Assembly (NCBI GenBank): GCA_024275215.1
Contig: JAJRZO010000284.1
Location: 1-6,219, forward strand
Reading direction: 5' to 3'
Length of the DNA stretch: 6,219 nucleotides
Origin: Candidatus Zixiibacteriota bacterium
GTDB taxonomy: Bacteria > Zixibacteria > MSB-5A5 > JAABVY01 > JAHJOQ01
This document shows positions 1 through 6,164 of the stretch, in pieces. Positions within the stretch are counted from its first letter, which is position 1, and each line of letters opens with the position of its first letter. The translations under genes were made by a program, and so were the position numbers. Below the pieces are notes generated by a model. That model saw only the letters and a program-made list of their open reading frames with translations, was not told where the DNA came from and made no database searches.

Positions 1-2921
1 CGACTTTCCTGGCACCACCCATCTTCAGCGACAGCGACCTCCACATCAATTTCATCAAGAGAATCTTCTTTATATGTATGCCCTGAACGAATCAGCACCG
101 AGCCGTCATCTACACGCCTTACCGTATTTGAAGTGTGACCTGCCAGCAGTTCCGAAAGCTTCTTATTCCGCAGCTTGCCAATTTCGTTGATCATTGCTGC
201 ATACGTTTTCTTGAGCCTTGCGATTTCAGCTTTTTCCGCCTTTTTCGCATCCTCAGTACGCTCTTTCCGAGTGTAGACTTTGGTGTCAATTACGATCCCC
301 TGCAATCCGGGCGGAGCTTTCAGAGACGCATCACGGACATCGCCCGCTTTCTCACCGAAGATCGCCCGCAGCAATCTTTCCTCAGGTGACAACTCAGTCT
401 CGCCTTTGGGAGTAACTTTACCAACAAGAACATCTCCGGCTTCGATCTCAGTACCGACAACCACTATTCCGTTCTCATCGAGATGTCGCAAAGCCTCTTC
501 GGACACATTCGGAATCTCGCGAGTAACTTCTTCAGAGCCGCGCTTGGTGTCTCGCACCTGAAGCTCGAACTCCTCGATATGCACTGAAGAGTAAATATCT
601 TCGTGTATCAACCTCTCGGATACGATAACCGCATCCTCGAAATTATATCCCCGCCATGGCATGAATGCAACGAGTGCATTGTACCCAAGCGCTAATTCTC
701 CCCCACGGGTTGCCGGACCATCGGCGATCACATCGCCAGCCTTGACTTCATCTCCGACTTCGACTATCGGTTTGAAGCTGATGCACGTATCCTGATTGGA
801 ACGTTTGTATTTGATGAGAGTGTAAACATCCTCCTCGACAAAACCAAGACCGAGATCGTTGCTCCGCTTCCTGGGTTTGATTCTGATCGTGTCAGCGTCA
901 ACGTATGTGACAACTCCTGAATTCCTGGCAAGCACTGATGCTCCGGAATCGCGTGCGACGCGTTCTTCCATGCCGGTTCCAATGAGTGGCGGCTCAGTTT
1001 TCAACAATGGTACGGCCTGCCTCTGCATGTTGGAACCCATCAATGCACGGTTTGCATCGTCATGCTCAAGAAATGGAATAAGTGCGGCAGCAACAGAAAC
1101 CACCTGCTTCGGAGAGACATCCATGAACTCGATTTTTTCAGGAGGCACAACGGGATAATCGCTTTTGAATCGAGCAGTGATAAGCTGATTGACAAAACGA
1201 CCTTTTTCATCGAGCGGCTCATTTGCCTGCGCGATAACACACTTGTCTTCCTGGTCAGCCGAGAGATAAACGATCTCATCGGTCGCCCTGCCCTTCACAA
1301 CTTTTCTGTATGGGGTCTCGAGGAAACCATATCTGTTTATTCGCGCAAAAGTAGCCAGAGAAGCTATCAGCCCGATATTGGGTCCTTCAGGGGTCTCAAT
1401 GGGACATACGCGACCGTAGTGAGTATGATGAACATCTCGAACTTCAAATCCCGCGCGTTCACGAGTCAGACCGCCGGGGCCGAGTGCCGAAAGCCGTCTC
1501 TTATGTGTCAACTCCGACAACGGATTCGTCTGATCCATGAACTGCGAAAGTTGAGATGATCCGAAGAAAGTATCGACAACAGCGGAGACAGTTCGCGCAT
1601 TAACGAGATCGTGAGGTGAAATATTCTCCGCATCCTTGAGACTCATGCGCTCACGGATTGTTCTCGCTACGCGGGAAAGTCCGACCGAGAACAGATTCGA
1701 CAGAAGTTCTCCGATAGATCGCGCACGACGGTTGCCGAGGTGGTCGATATCATCAATATAGCCTTCGCCATTCTTCAGTTTTGCGAGATAATCTATAATA
1801 GCAAGGAAGTCTTTGACATCCAGAGTAGTCTTGTCAAGTGGCAGATCAAGTCCAAGCCGCTGGTTTATCATAAATCTGCCGACTTCACCAAGATCATAAC
1901 GCTTCTCTGAGAAGAACATTTTCTCGACCAGGCCCTGAGCCATCTCTGCTGTCGGAGGTTCGCCGGGTCTGATCTGAGAATACAACTTGATCAGAGCTTC
2001 GTCTGTCGATGTGGTCGGATCCTTGCGGAATGTATTAGCTATAACCCTGATTTCCCTTGTGCTCTCCATCTTGATGAGCTTCAGGGATTTCAGCTTCATT
2101 TCTTTGAAACGTTCCGCCACCTGTTCAGTAATCTCATCACCTGCAAGCAGCAATATCTCGCCGGTTTCAGTATCGATAATATCCTCTGCCACGAATCGAC
2201 CTACAGCCTTTTCGAGCTTTTTTCCTGCAATACTGAATTTTTCAGTATCGTAAAATTGCTCTATTATGTCAGCATTGGATGAGAATCCGAGCGCTCTCAG
2301 AAGCATTGTGACAGGGACTTTCTTTCTGGAGTCGATATGCACATACATCATGTCATTGATGTCGATCGTGAACTCGACCCAGGAGCCACGGAAAGGAATA
2401 ATACGGGCAGAGAATATCTTCTTGCCATTCGGATGAATGTCGTCATCAAAGAACACGCCCGGAGAACGGTGTAGCTGTGAAACTATCACTCTCTCTGCGC
2501 CATGAATAATGAAAGTGCCCTGATCCGTAAGAAGTGGAAGTTCTCCCAGAAATACATCCTGCTCGATAATATCTCTGACTTCTTTGCTCTTGTCCTCCTG
2601 CTCTCTCGAAATCAAACGGAGAGTTGCCTTTAGCGGAGCCGCATAAGTCATGTTGCGGTCCTGGCATTCTTTCACGGAATACCGCGGAGTCCCGACACTG
2701 TACTTGACAAATTCGAGTGAGAAGTTCTCACGAATGTCACTTATCGGAAAGATCTCCATGAACATCTGCTGCAATCCCTGCTTTTTGCGCTTCTCCGGCT
2801 GAACATCCAGTTGAAGGAAATCGTCAAACGATTTCAACTGAACATCAAGCAGATTGGGCATTTCAGCAGGTGAATGCAGCTTGGCATAAGAATGCCTCTT
2901 CACCTGGGTTACCTTAGCCAA
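1..2921 (-). CDS. rpoB: DNA-directed RNA polymerase subunit beta (3' end beyond window)
   Basis: Beta subunit of the core RNA polymerase, forming one pincer of the DNA cleft and much of the active-site wall. The frame is open from the start at 2921 to the left edge (973 codons, no internal stop). Family landmarks appear in order: MPNLLDVQLKSFDDFL near residue 21, SQLHRSPGVFF (148-158), VPVTMLLRALG (about 202-212), the rifampicin pocket beginning GSSQLSQFMDQ (454-464), GRVCPIETPEGPNIGLI, RSNQDTC, and MPWRGYNFED (754-763) with the acidic pair E762/D763. The missing part, roughly 270-370 residues judging from the family, should hold the GDKMAGRHGNKG region, the catalytic lysines and the C-terminal clamp. 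The start is a TTG with AGGAGGG 8 nt upstream; no other in-frame start has such a site and the first internal ATG is codon 21. It follows rplL after a 267-nt structured gap; rpoC presumably follows outside the window. Confidence 0.98.
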   Translation of the reverse strand, partial: MAKVTQVKRHSYAKLHSPAEMPNLLDVQLKSFDDFLQLDVQPEKRKKQGLQQMFMEIFPISDIRENFSLEFVKYSVGTPRYSVKECQDRNMTYAAPLKATLRLISREQEDKSKEVRDIIEQDVFLGELPLLTDQGTFIIHGAERVIVSQLHRSPGVFFDDDIHPNGKKIFSARIIPFRGSWVEFTIDINDMMYVHIDSRKKVPVTMLLRALGFSSNADIIEQFYDTEKFSIAGKKLEKAVGRFVAEDIIDTETGEILLLAGDEITEQVAERFKEMKLKSLKLIKMESTREIRVIANTFRKDPTTSTDEALIKLYSQIRPGEPPTAEMAQGLVEKMFFSEKRYDLGEVGRFMINQRLGLDLPLDKTTLDVKDFLAIIDYLAKLKNGEGYIDDIDHLGNRRARSIGELLSNLFSVGLSRVARTIRERMSLKDAENISPHDLVNARTVSAVVDTFFGSSQLSQFMDQTNPLSELTHKRRLSALGPGGLTRERAGFEVRDVHHTHYGRVCPIETPEGPNIGLIASLATFARINRYGFLETPYRKVVKGRATDEIVYLSADQEDKCVIAQANEPLDEKGRFVNQLITARFKSDYPVVPPEKIEFMDVSPKQVVSVAAALIPFLEHDDANRALMGSNMQRQAVPLLKTEPPLIGTGMEERVARDSGASVLARNSGVVTYVDADTIRIKPRKRSNDLGLGFVEEDVYTLIKYKRSNQDTCISFKPIVEVGDEVKAGDVIADGPATRGGELALGYNALVAFMPWRGYNFEDAVIVSERLIHEDIYSSVHIEEFELQVRDTKRGSEEVTREIPNVSEEALRHLDENGIVVVGTEIEAGDVLVGKVTPKGETELSPEERLLRAIFGEKAGDVRDASLKAPPGLQGIVIDTKVYTRKERTEDAKKAEKAEIARLKKTYAAMINEIGKLRNKKLSELLAGHTSNTVRRVDDGSVLIRSGHTYKEDSLDEIDVEVAVAEDGWCQES

Positions 2922-2927
2922 TACTGT

Positions 2928-2946
2928 TACCCTCCTCGTTAGGGTA
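2928..2946 (-). promoter_or_regulatory. rpoB ribosome binding site inside a small hairpin
   Basis: The rpoB Shine-Dalgarno AGGAGGG (2930-2936) lies 8 nt before the TTG start and decides it. In the RNA, UACCCU (2946-2941) can pair perfectly with AGGGUA (2933-2928) around a 7-nt loop AACGAGG. This puts the 3' half of the Shine-Dalgarno in a 6-bp stem and the 5' half in the loop. The pairing is seen directly. That it lowers or regulates rpoB translation is inference. Confidence 0.6.
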
Positions 2947-2965
2947 TCAGGTCAATGAATATCTC

Positions 2966-2991
2966 TCCCTCTTATCGAAGAAATGGAGGGA
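2966..2991 (-). other. Hairpin upstream of rpoB
   Basis: In the transcript UCCCUC (2991-2986) pairs perfectly with GAGGGA (2971-2966) across a 14-nt loop. An inner CUU/AAG pairing around an AUCG-type loop is possible but competes with the stem. No U-run follows, so it is not an intrinsic terminator. Function unknown. Confidence 0.35.
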
Positions 2992-3158
2992 CTCAATACC
3001 ACCCTGACACTCACCACCATAATGTGAGCTTATCCGAAAAAGTTCCGGCGGCAGACATACCGCTGACTCTGCAACCGAAATGAATATAGTCGTGGGGACA
3101 CTGCTTCCTCCCGCGACCGTTGGTTTACCTGTCACTACTTCGTCGAACTCTAAATGGG

Positions 3159-3186
3159 AAGTCCCGGGCTATTTCACCCGGAACTT
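3159..3186 (-). promoter_or_regulatory. Hairpin directly after rplL stop (attenuator or processing site candidate)
   Basis: Two nucleotides after the rplL stop codon the RNA reads AAGUUCCGGG (3186-3177), loop UGAAAUAG, then CCCGGGACUU (3168-3159). All ten positions pair, nine Watson-Crick and one U·G, making it one of the strongest hairpins in the window. The following bases CCCAUUUAGAG are not a proper U-tract, so complete intrinsic termination is unlikely. Its placement between rplL and rpoB matches the E. coli attenuator and RNase III region. A role in partial termination, RNA cleavage or 3'-end protection of the rplL message is inferred, not shown. Confidence 0.55.
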
Positions 3187-3188
3187 GC

Positions 3189-3569
3189 CTACTTGATTTC
3201 AATCTGAGCACCCACTTCTTCGAGCTTGGCTTTTGCCGCCTCAGCATCTTCCTTGCTTACGCCTTCCTTGACCGTACTCGGAGCGCTATCCACGACTTCC
3301 TTGGCTTCCTTGAGTCCCAAACTCGTAAGTTCACGCACTACCTTGATTACCTGGATCTTCTTGTCGCCGACAGCCGTCAGGACGACATCGAACTCAGTCT
3401 GTTCTTCGGCCGGGGCTTCACCGGCGCCGGTAGCAGGTCCAGCGGCAGCAACAGGCATAGCCGCGGAAACACCAAATTTGTCCTGAAGCTGTTTTGAAAG
3501 ATCAGCCAGCTCCAGCACTGTCATTTTCTCGATCAGATCAATTACCTGACCAACCGATTCTTCTGCCAC
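3189..3569 (-). CDS. rplL: Large ribosomal subunit protein L7/L12 (bL12)
   Basis: Multi-copy stalk protein that binds L10 through its N-terminus and recruits translational GTPases (EF-Tu, EF-G, IF2) through its C-terminal domain. The product is 126 aa, normal for the family. Residues 1-34 are the dimerisation and L10-binding helices ending in KFGVSA. About 36-58 is an Ala/Gly/Pro-rich hinge. About 59-126 is the globular domain with K71, I75, K76 and R79 and the GLKEAK helix (85-90), matching the factor-binding face of E. coli L12. The start chosen is GTG at 3569: AAGGAG lies 7 nt upstream, and the N-terminus then aligns with the family. An in-frame ATG at 3587 would add six residues (MSRRNI), but has no ribosome binding site and would place the AAGGAG inside the coding sequence. 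A 106-nt structured gap separates it from rplJ. Confidence 0.97.
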   Translation of the reverse strand: MAEESVGQVIDLIEKMTVLELADLSKQLQDKFGVSAAMPVAAAGPATGAGEAPAEEQTEFDVVLTAVGDKKIQVIKVVRELTSLGLKEAKEVVDSAPSTVKEGVSKEDAEAAKAKLEEVGAQIEIK

Positions 3570-3582
3570 GATATTTCTCCTT
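3570..3582 (-). promoter_or_regulatory. rplL ribosome binding site that fixes a GTG start
   Basis: AAGGAG (3582-3577), with a 7-nt AAATATC spacer, precedes the GTG at 3569-3567. The upstream in-frame ATG at 3587 has only AT-rich sequence before it. This is the main evidence for the shorter L7/L12 start. Confidence 0.8.
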
Positions 3583-3592
3583 GACATTCTAT

Positions 3593-3655
3593 TTCAACTT
3601 CAGATTGTCGGGAGTACCTCCGGGCAAAGCCCGCTCCCGGGTCATCTATGTTGAA
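3593..3655 (-). promoter_or_regulatory. Long segmented hairpin in the rplJ–rplL gap
   Basis: About 63 nt of the 106-nt gap folds back on itself. From outside inward, on plus coordinates: 3593-3598 with 3650-3655 (6 bp), 3602-3605 with 3644-3647 (4 bp), 3609-3614 with 3634-3639 (6 bp, GC-rich) and 3621-3625 with 3629-3633 (5 bp, 3-nt loop). That is 21 Watson-Crick pairs separated by two internal loops and one 6-nt one-sided bulge. No U-run follows the 3' arm, so it is not a terminator. It sits 20 nt after the rplJ stop and ends 10 nt before the rplL Shine-Dalgarno. A role in setting the high L12:L10 output, or as a processing site, is inference. Confidence 0.6.
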
Positions 3656-3675
3656 CTTAAAAGCAGCTCTCTTTC

Positions 3676-4206
3676 TTAATTCTTTTGTTCCGCAATCGCA
3701 TCAATAGTCATCACGAATTCACGCATAATGCCATCAAGCGTCCCGACCAGTGCAGACAACGGCGAAGTTATCACACCGACAACTTTCGCAAGCATTTCAT
3801 CTCTGCCTGGAAGCTTGGCAAGTTGCTCAAGTTGATCCTTGTCATAGAACACACCATCGACGATGCCCGCTTTGAATGTTGGCTTGCCAAGTTTCTTTGT
3901 GCTCTTCGCAAATTCAAACAATGCCTTGGCGCTTGCCGAGGGGTCGCCTTTGGTAAAAGCAACCGCGGTCGGACCATTCCAAAATTCATTGAGCTGATCG
4001 AGTCCGTTGCCCGAAGAACTGGCGGCAATTTTCAACAGAGTATTCTTCGCAATCAAGTATCTGACTTCTTTTTCCCTGAGAGACTTGCGAAGCTGATTCA
4101 TTTGTTCCACGGTAAGCCCGGCATAATCTGAAAGAATTACCGCATCCGCCGAATCCATATATTCCTTGAACCTGGCGACCTTTTCTACCTTTTCTGCATT
4201 TGGCAT
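3676..4206 (-). CDS. rplJ: Large ribosomal subunit protein L10 (uL10)
   Basis: Base of the L12 stalk: its N-terminal domain sits on 23S rRNA beside L11, and its C-terminal helix carries L12 dimers. The 176-aa product shows the typical N-terminal block with DAVILSDYAGLTVEQMNQLR (21-40) and RYLIAKNTLLKIA (49-61), then GPTAVAF (78-84), KAGIVDG (112-118) and a long helical tail. Start ATG at 4206 has AGAGGAG 9 nt upstream. From the conserved LP (132-133) to the end is 45 residues, versus about 37 in E. coli L10 from memory, which resembles L10 proteins that bind three rather than two L12 dimers. It lies 39 nt after rplA, too close for a classical stand-alone L10 leader, so it is probably transcribed with the L11–L1 genes. 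Confidence 0.98.
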   Translation of the reverse strand: MPNAEKVEKVARFKEYMDSADAVILSDYAGLTVEQMNQLRKSLREKEVRYLIAKNTLLKIAASSSGNGLDQLNEFWNGPTAVAFTKGDPSASAKALFEFAKSTKKLGKPTFKAGIVDGVFYDKDQLEQLAKLPGRDEMLAKVVGVITSPLSALVGTLDGIMREFVMTIDAIAEQKN

Positions 4207-4231
4207 TTCCTAATGCTCCTCTAAGCAAGCG

Positions 4232-4257
4232 CTGAGACCAGCAAACTACTGTCTCAA
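4232..4257 (-). promoter_or_regulatory. Hairpin spanning the rplA stop, upstream of rplJ
   Basis: In the RNA UUGAGAC (4257-4251) pairs with GUCUCAG (4238-4232), giving seven pairs with one terminal U·G, around a 12-nt loop that contains the rplA TAG stop. It ends 10 nt before the rplJ Shine-Dalgarno AGAGGAG. No U-run follows. A ribosome finishing rplA would melt it, so a coupling role is possible but unproven. Confidence 0.45.
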
Positions 4258-4950
4258 CTTCGTAAGAAGATCCTGCGTATCGACCTTGATCCCGATTCCC
4301 ATGCTCGAGGTGATCGATGCGTTGCGGAGATACAACCCTTTCGATGAAGCGGGCTTCATCCTCATAATAACATCGAGAAATGAAAGAGCGTTCTCCGAAA
4401 GTTTATCTTTATCGAATGACACCTTGCCGACCGGAACGGCGATATTGCCAGTCCTGTCGACACGGAATGCGATCTTACCTTTCTTGATATCCTTTACGGC
4501 TTTACCGACATCCTGCGTGACCGTGCCTGACTTGGGATTCGGCATCATGCCCTTCGGCCCAAGGAGCTTACCAATCTTACCAACAGATGACATAGCATCT
4601 GGAGAAGCAACGACTACATCGCAATCGAGCCACCCCTCTTTGATCTTCTCGATCATATCTTCCAGACCGACATAATCGGCTCCTGCTTCTTTCGCTTCCT
4701 GCACTTTTTCGCCTTTTGTAAGAACAAGGACTTTCACCTCTTTACCGGTTCCGTGAGGAAGAGTAACAGTGCCGCGAATCATCTGATCGGCCTTTTTCGG
4801 ATCAACACCAAGCCTGACGGCGAATTCGACCGTCTCATCAAACTTCGCGAAGGCATTATCCTTAACCATCTGAACTGCTTCATCAAGTGGGTATGCAGTC
4901 TTACGGTCGACCTTTTCGCTTATTGCTTTGTAGTTCTTGCCATGACTCAT
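4246..4950 (-). CDS. rplA: Large ribosomal subunit protein L1 (uL1)
   Basis: Protein of the mobile L1 stalk, which helps deacylated tRNA leave the E site. In many bacteria it also represses its own operon by binding an mRNA mimic of its rRNA site. Length 234 aa is normal. Domain I is split (about 1-68 and 160-234) around inserted domain II (about 69-159), as usual. The L1 signature is clear at 124-140, from GKIGKLLGPKG to MMPNPK. The FDETVEFAVRLGVDPKKADQ block (37-56) and GIKVDT (220-225) are also typical. The segment MGIGIKVD has Ile where I would expect Pro (MGPGI). Start ATG at 4950 has GAGAGG 9 nt upstream; it is 20 nt after rplK. Confidence 0.98.
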   Translation of the reverse strand: MSHGKNYKAISEKVDRKTAYPLDEAVQMVKDNAFAKFDETVEFAVRLGVDPKKADQMIRGTVTLPHGTGKEVKVLVLTKGEKVQEAKEAGADYVGLEDMIEKIKEGWLDCDVVVASPDAMSSVGKIGKLLGPKGMMPNPKSGTVTQDVGKAVKDIKKGKIAFRVDRTGNIAVPVGKVSFDKDKLSENALSFLDVIMRMKPASSKGLYLRNASITSSMGIGIKVDTQDLLTKLRQ

Positions 4951-4970
4951 ATCATCAAACCTCTCAGATG

Positions 4971-5396
4971 CTAATCAGCTACTTCGATACCCATGCTCCG
5001 CGCAGTCCCGGCGATCATTTTCATAGCGCCCTCGACATCCGCAGCATTCAGGTCAACCATCTTCAATTCAGCGATTTCTTTTATCTGACTCATAGACACT
5101 CGACCGATCTTGTTACGATTCGGTTCTCCAGATGCCTTCTCGAGCTTGGCGGCTTTCTTCAACAATACCGCCGCGGGAGGAGTCTTGGTTATAAACGAAA
5201 AACTTTTGTCAGCATAGACAGTGATAACCACAGGTATAATCATTCCGGCCTGCTGCTGTGTCCTTGCATTGAAAGCCTTGCAGAATTCCATGATATTGAC
5301 GCCATGCTGACCGAGTGCCGGCCCAATCGGCGGCGCCGGATTCGCATTGCCCGCTGGAATCTGAAGCTTGATATATCCACTTATTTTCTTAGCCAT
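4971..5396 (-). CDS. rplK: Large ribosomal subunit protein L11 (uL11)
   Basis: L11 binds the GTPase-associated region of 23S rRNA at the stalk base, supports factor-dependent GTP hydrolysis and is needed for RelA stringent signalling where RelA exists. The 141-aa product has the canonical N-terminal domain with the proline-rich PAPPIGPALGQHGVNIMEF segment (20-38), whose prolines P22, P23 and P26 line the thiostrepton pocket. Its C-terminal rRNA-binding domain runs from about 75 to 141 with NRNKIGRVS (93-101). Nothing suggests resistance changes. Start ATG at 5396 uses TAGGAG 6 nt upstream, and those bases begin within the nusG stop codon. The 9-nt gap and shared stop/Shine-Dalgarno suggest translational coupling to nusG. 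Confidence 0.98.
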   Translation of the reverse strand: MAKKISGYIKLQIPAGNANPAPPIGPALGQHGVNIMEFCKAFNARTQQQAGMIIPVVITVYADKSFSFITKTPPAAVLLKKAAKLEKASGEPNRNKIGRVSMSQIKEIAELKMVDLNAADVEGAMKMIAGTARSMGIEVAD

Positions 5397-5405
5397 CCTG
5401 CACTC

Positions 5406-5942
5406 CTATGAAACGCTTTCAACCTGAAGGAAATCGAGCTCTACCGGTGTGGGGCGACCGAAGATAGAAACCATCACCTTCACCTTCTTGCGCTCCATAT
5501 TTACCTCCGACACAAATCCTGAAAAATCGGAAAACGGACCGTCGATAACTTTGACCGCATCGCCGGACCTGAATGGGAAATCGGTGATCTCTTCGATCCG
5601 ACCATCATCCATCTGCCCCATAACACGATCAACTTCTTCACGAGTCACGGGGACAGGCTTACCCGCAGTGCCGACAAAACTTGTAACTCCCGGTGTATTT
5701 CTAACGATGTGCTCGGTTTGTTTGTCAAGATCCATTTCAATAAGCATGTAACTCGGCAGGAACTTCTTGGTGGAAGTGGAACGCTTTCCATGCTTCATCT
5801 CAGTAACCTCTTCAGTCGGAATAAGTATCTGACCGAACTTGTCCTCGAGGCCATACTGCGCTATCGAGGATTCGAGATGACGCTTCGCCTTTTGCTCATG
5901 CCCTGAATACGTGTGCACAACATACCATTTCAGGTCAGCCAT
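5406..5942 (-). CDS. nusG: Transcription termination/antitermination factor NusG
   Basis: NusG binds the RNA polymerase clamp through its NGN domain, modulating pausing; its KOW domain contacts ribosomal protein S10 or Rho. The 178-aa product has the NGN domain at about 5-115, opening with KWYVVHTYSGHEQKAKRHLE (5-24) and containing KKFLPSYMLIEMDL (59-72). After a short linker comes the KOW domain (about 124-178) with GDAVKVIDGPFSDFSGFV and GRPTPVEL. No extra inserted domain is present. Start ATG at 5942 is preferred because AGGTG lies 6 nt upstream. An in-frame GTG at 5951 would add three residues, but it overlaps that ribosome binding site. It is 19 nt after secE. Confidence 0.98.
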   Translation of the reverse strand: MADLKWYVVHTYSGHEQKAKRHLESSIAQYGLEDKFGQILIPTEEVTEMKHGKRSTSTKKFLPSYMLIEMDLDKQTEHIVRNTPGVTSFVGTAGKPVPVTREEVDRVMGQMDDGRIEEITDFPFRSGDAVKVIDGPFSDFSGFVSEVNMERKKVKVMVSIFGRPTPVELDFLQVESVS

Positions 5943-5961
5943 TTGCAACACCTGTCATTAA

Positions 5962-6147
5962 TTAGCTCAAAACCAAAGAAATCAGAGCGCTCAGCGCCTG
6001 ATCCACCACAAAGATAAAACCTGCCATAATGATCGACACAACAATCGTAACGGTTGTCGATCCGATGATTTCATCCTTGCTCGGCCATGTGACCTTTTTG
6101 AGTTCGGTCACAGTCTCTTTTACGTACTTTACAATTTTGTCTTTCAT
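5962..6147 (-). CDS. secE: Preprotein translocase subunit SecE
   Basis: SecE clamps the two halves of SecY in the inner-membrane protein-conducting channel. At 61 aa this is the common single-span form rather than the three-span E. coli type. The N-terminus is cytosolic and amphipathic (KIVKYVKETVTELKKV, 4-19), followed by the family hallmark TWPSKDE (20-26), a hinge, and one hydrophobic segment at about 32-60. Start ATG at 6147 has only a modest AGG 4 nt upstream; the family N-terminus fits this start. It begins 17 nt after the tRNA-Trp 3' end, so its 5' end is probably made by tRNA processing of a joint transcript. It is followed by nusG, the usual partner. Confidence 0.96.
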   Translation of the reverse strand: MKDKIVKYVKETVTELKKVTWPSKDEIIGSTTVTIVVSIIMAGFIFVVDQALSALISLVLS

Positions 6148-6164
6148 CTTGCCTGTCTCATAAG

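Larger units (their letters stand above)
2922..3188 (-). promoter_or_regulatory. Structured rplL–rpoB intergenic region
   Basis: This 267-nt non-coding gap is by far the longest in the cluster. It holds several short inverted repeats: the strong hairpin just after rplL (3159-3186), UCCCUC/GAGGGA at 2991-2986 with 2971-2966, GCUCAC/GUGAGU at 3029-3024 with 3014-3009 (one G·U), CCGGAA/UUUCGG at 3048-3043 with 3039-3034 (one G·U, 3-nt loop), and the rpoB ribosome-binding-site stem. No clear -35/-10 pair was seen. In E. coli the equivalent gap carries a partial terminator and an RNase III site that set the ratio of L12 to polymerase. A similar role here is inference from position. Confidence 0.5.

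Noticed and set aside
1..2921. Possible rpoB frameshift or pseudogene
   Set aside because: I translated the frame codon by codon to the window edge. All family motifs are in one frame with no stop; only the window boundary truncates it.
2966..3000. Possible promoter (TTGAGT … ATAAGA) before rpoB
   Set aside because: The spacer is about 15 nt and both hexamers are poor. This is not distinguishable from background.
3034..3048. Small hairpin with a UUUUU run in the rplL–rpoB gap as an intrinsic terminator
   Set aside because: The U-run lies in the loop and 3' arm rather than after the stem, so it lacks terminator architecture.
2947..3135. 62-codon reading frame on the minus strand in the rplL–rpoB gap
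   Set aside because: It starts with GTG without a convincing ribosome binding site, its product resembles nothing I know, and it overlaps several RNA hairpins. More likely the gap is non-coding.
3120..3497. 125-codon plus-strand frame over rplL and its downstream gap
   Set aside because: It is antisense to the certain rplL gene and has no family features. It is a codon-bias shadow, like other plus-strand frames in this window (e.g. 1062-1559, 3685-4131, 4887-5411).
3570..3587. Six-residue longer L7/L12 start at the ATG at 3587
   Set aside because: No Shine-Dalgarno precedes it, and the strong AAGGAG lies inside this extension, pointing to the GTG at 3569.
5943..5951. Longer NusG start at GTG 5951
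   Set aside because: That codon overlaps the AGGTG ribosome binding site, so ATG at 5942 is the sensible start.
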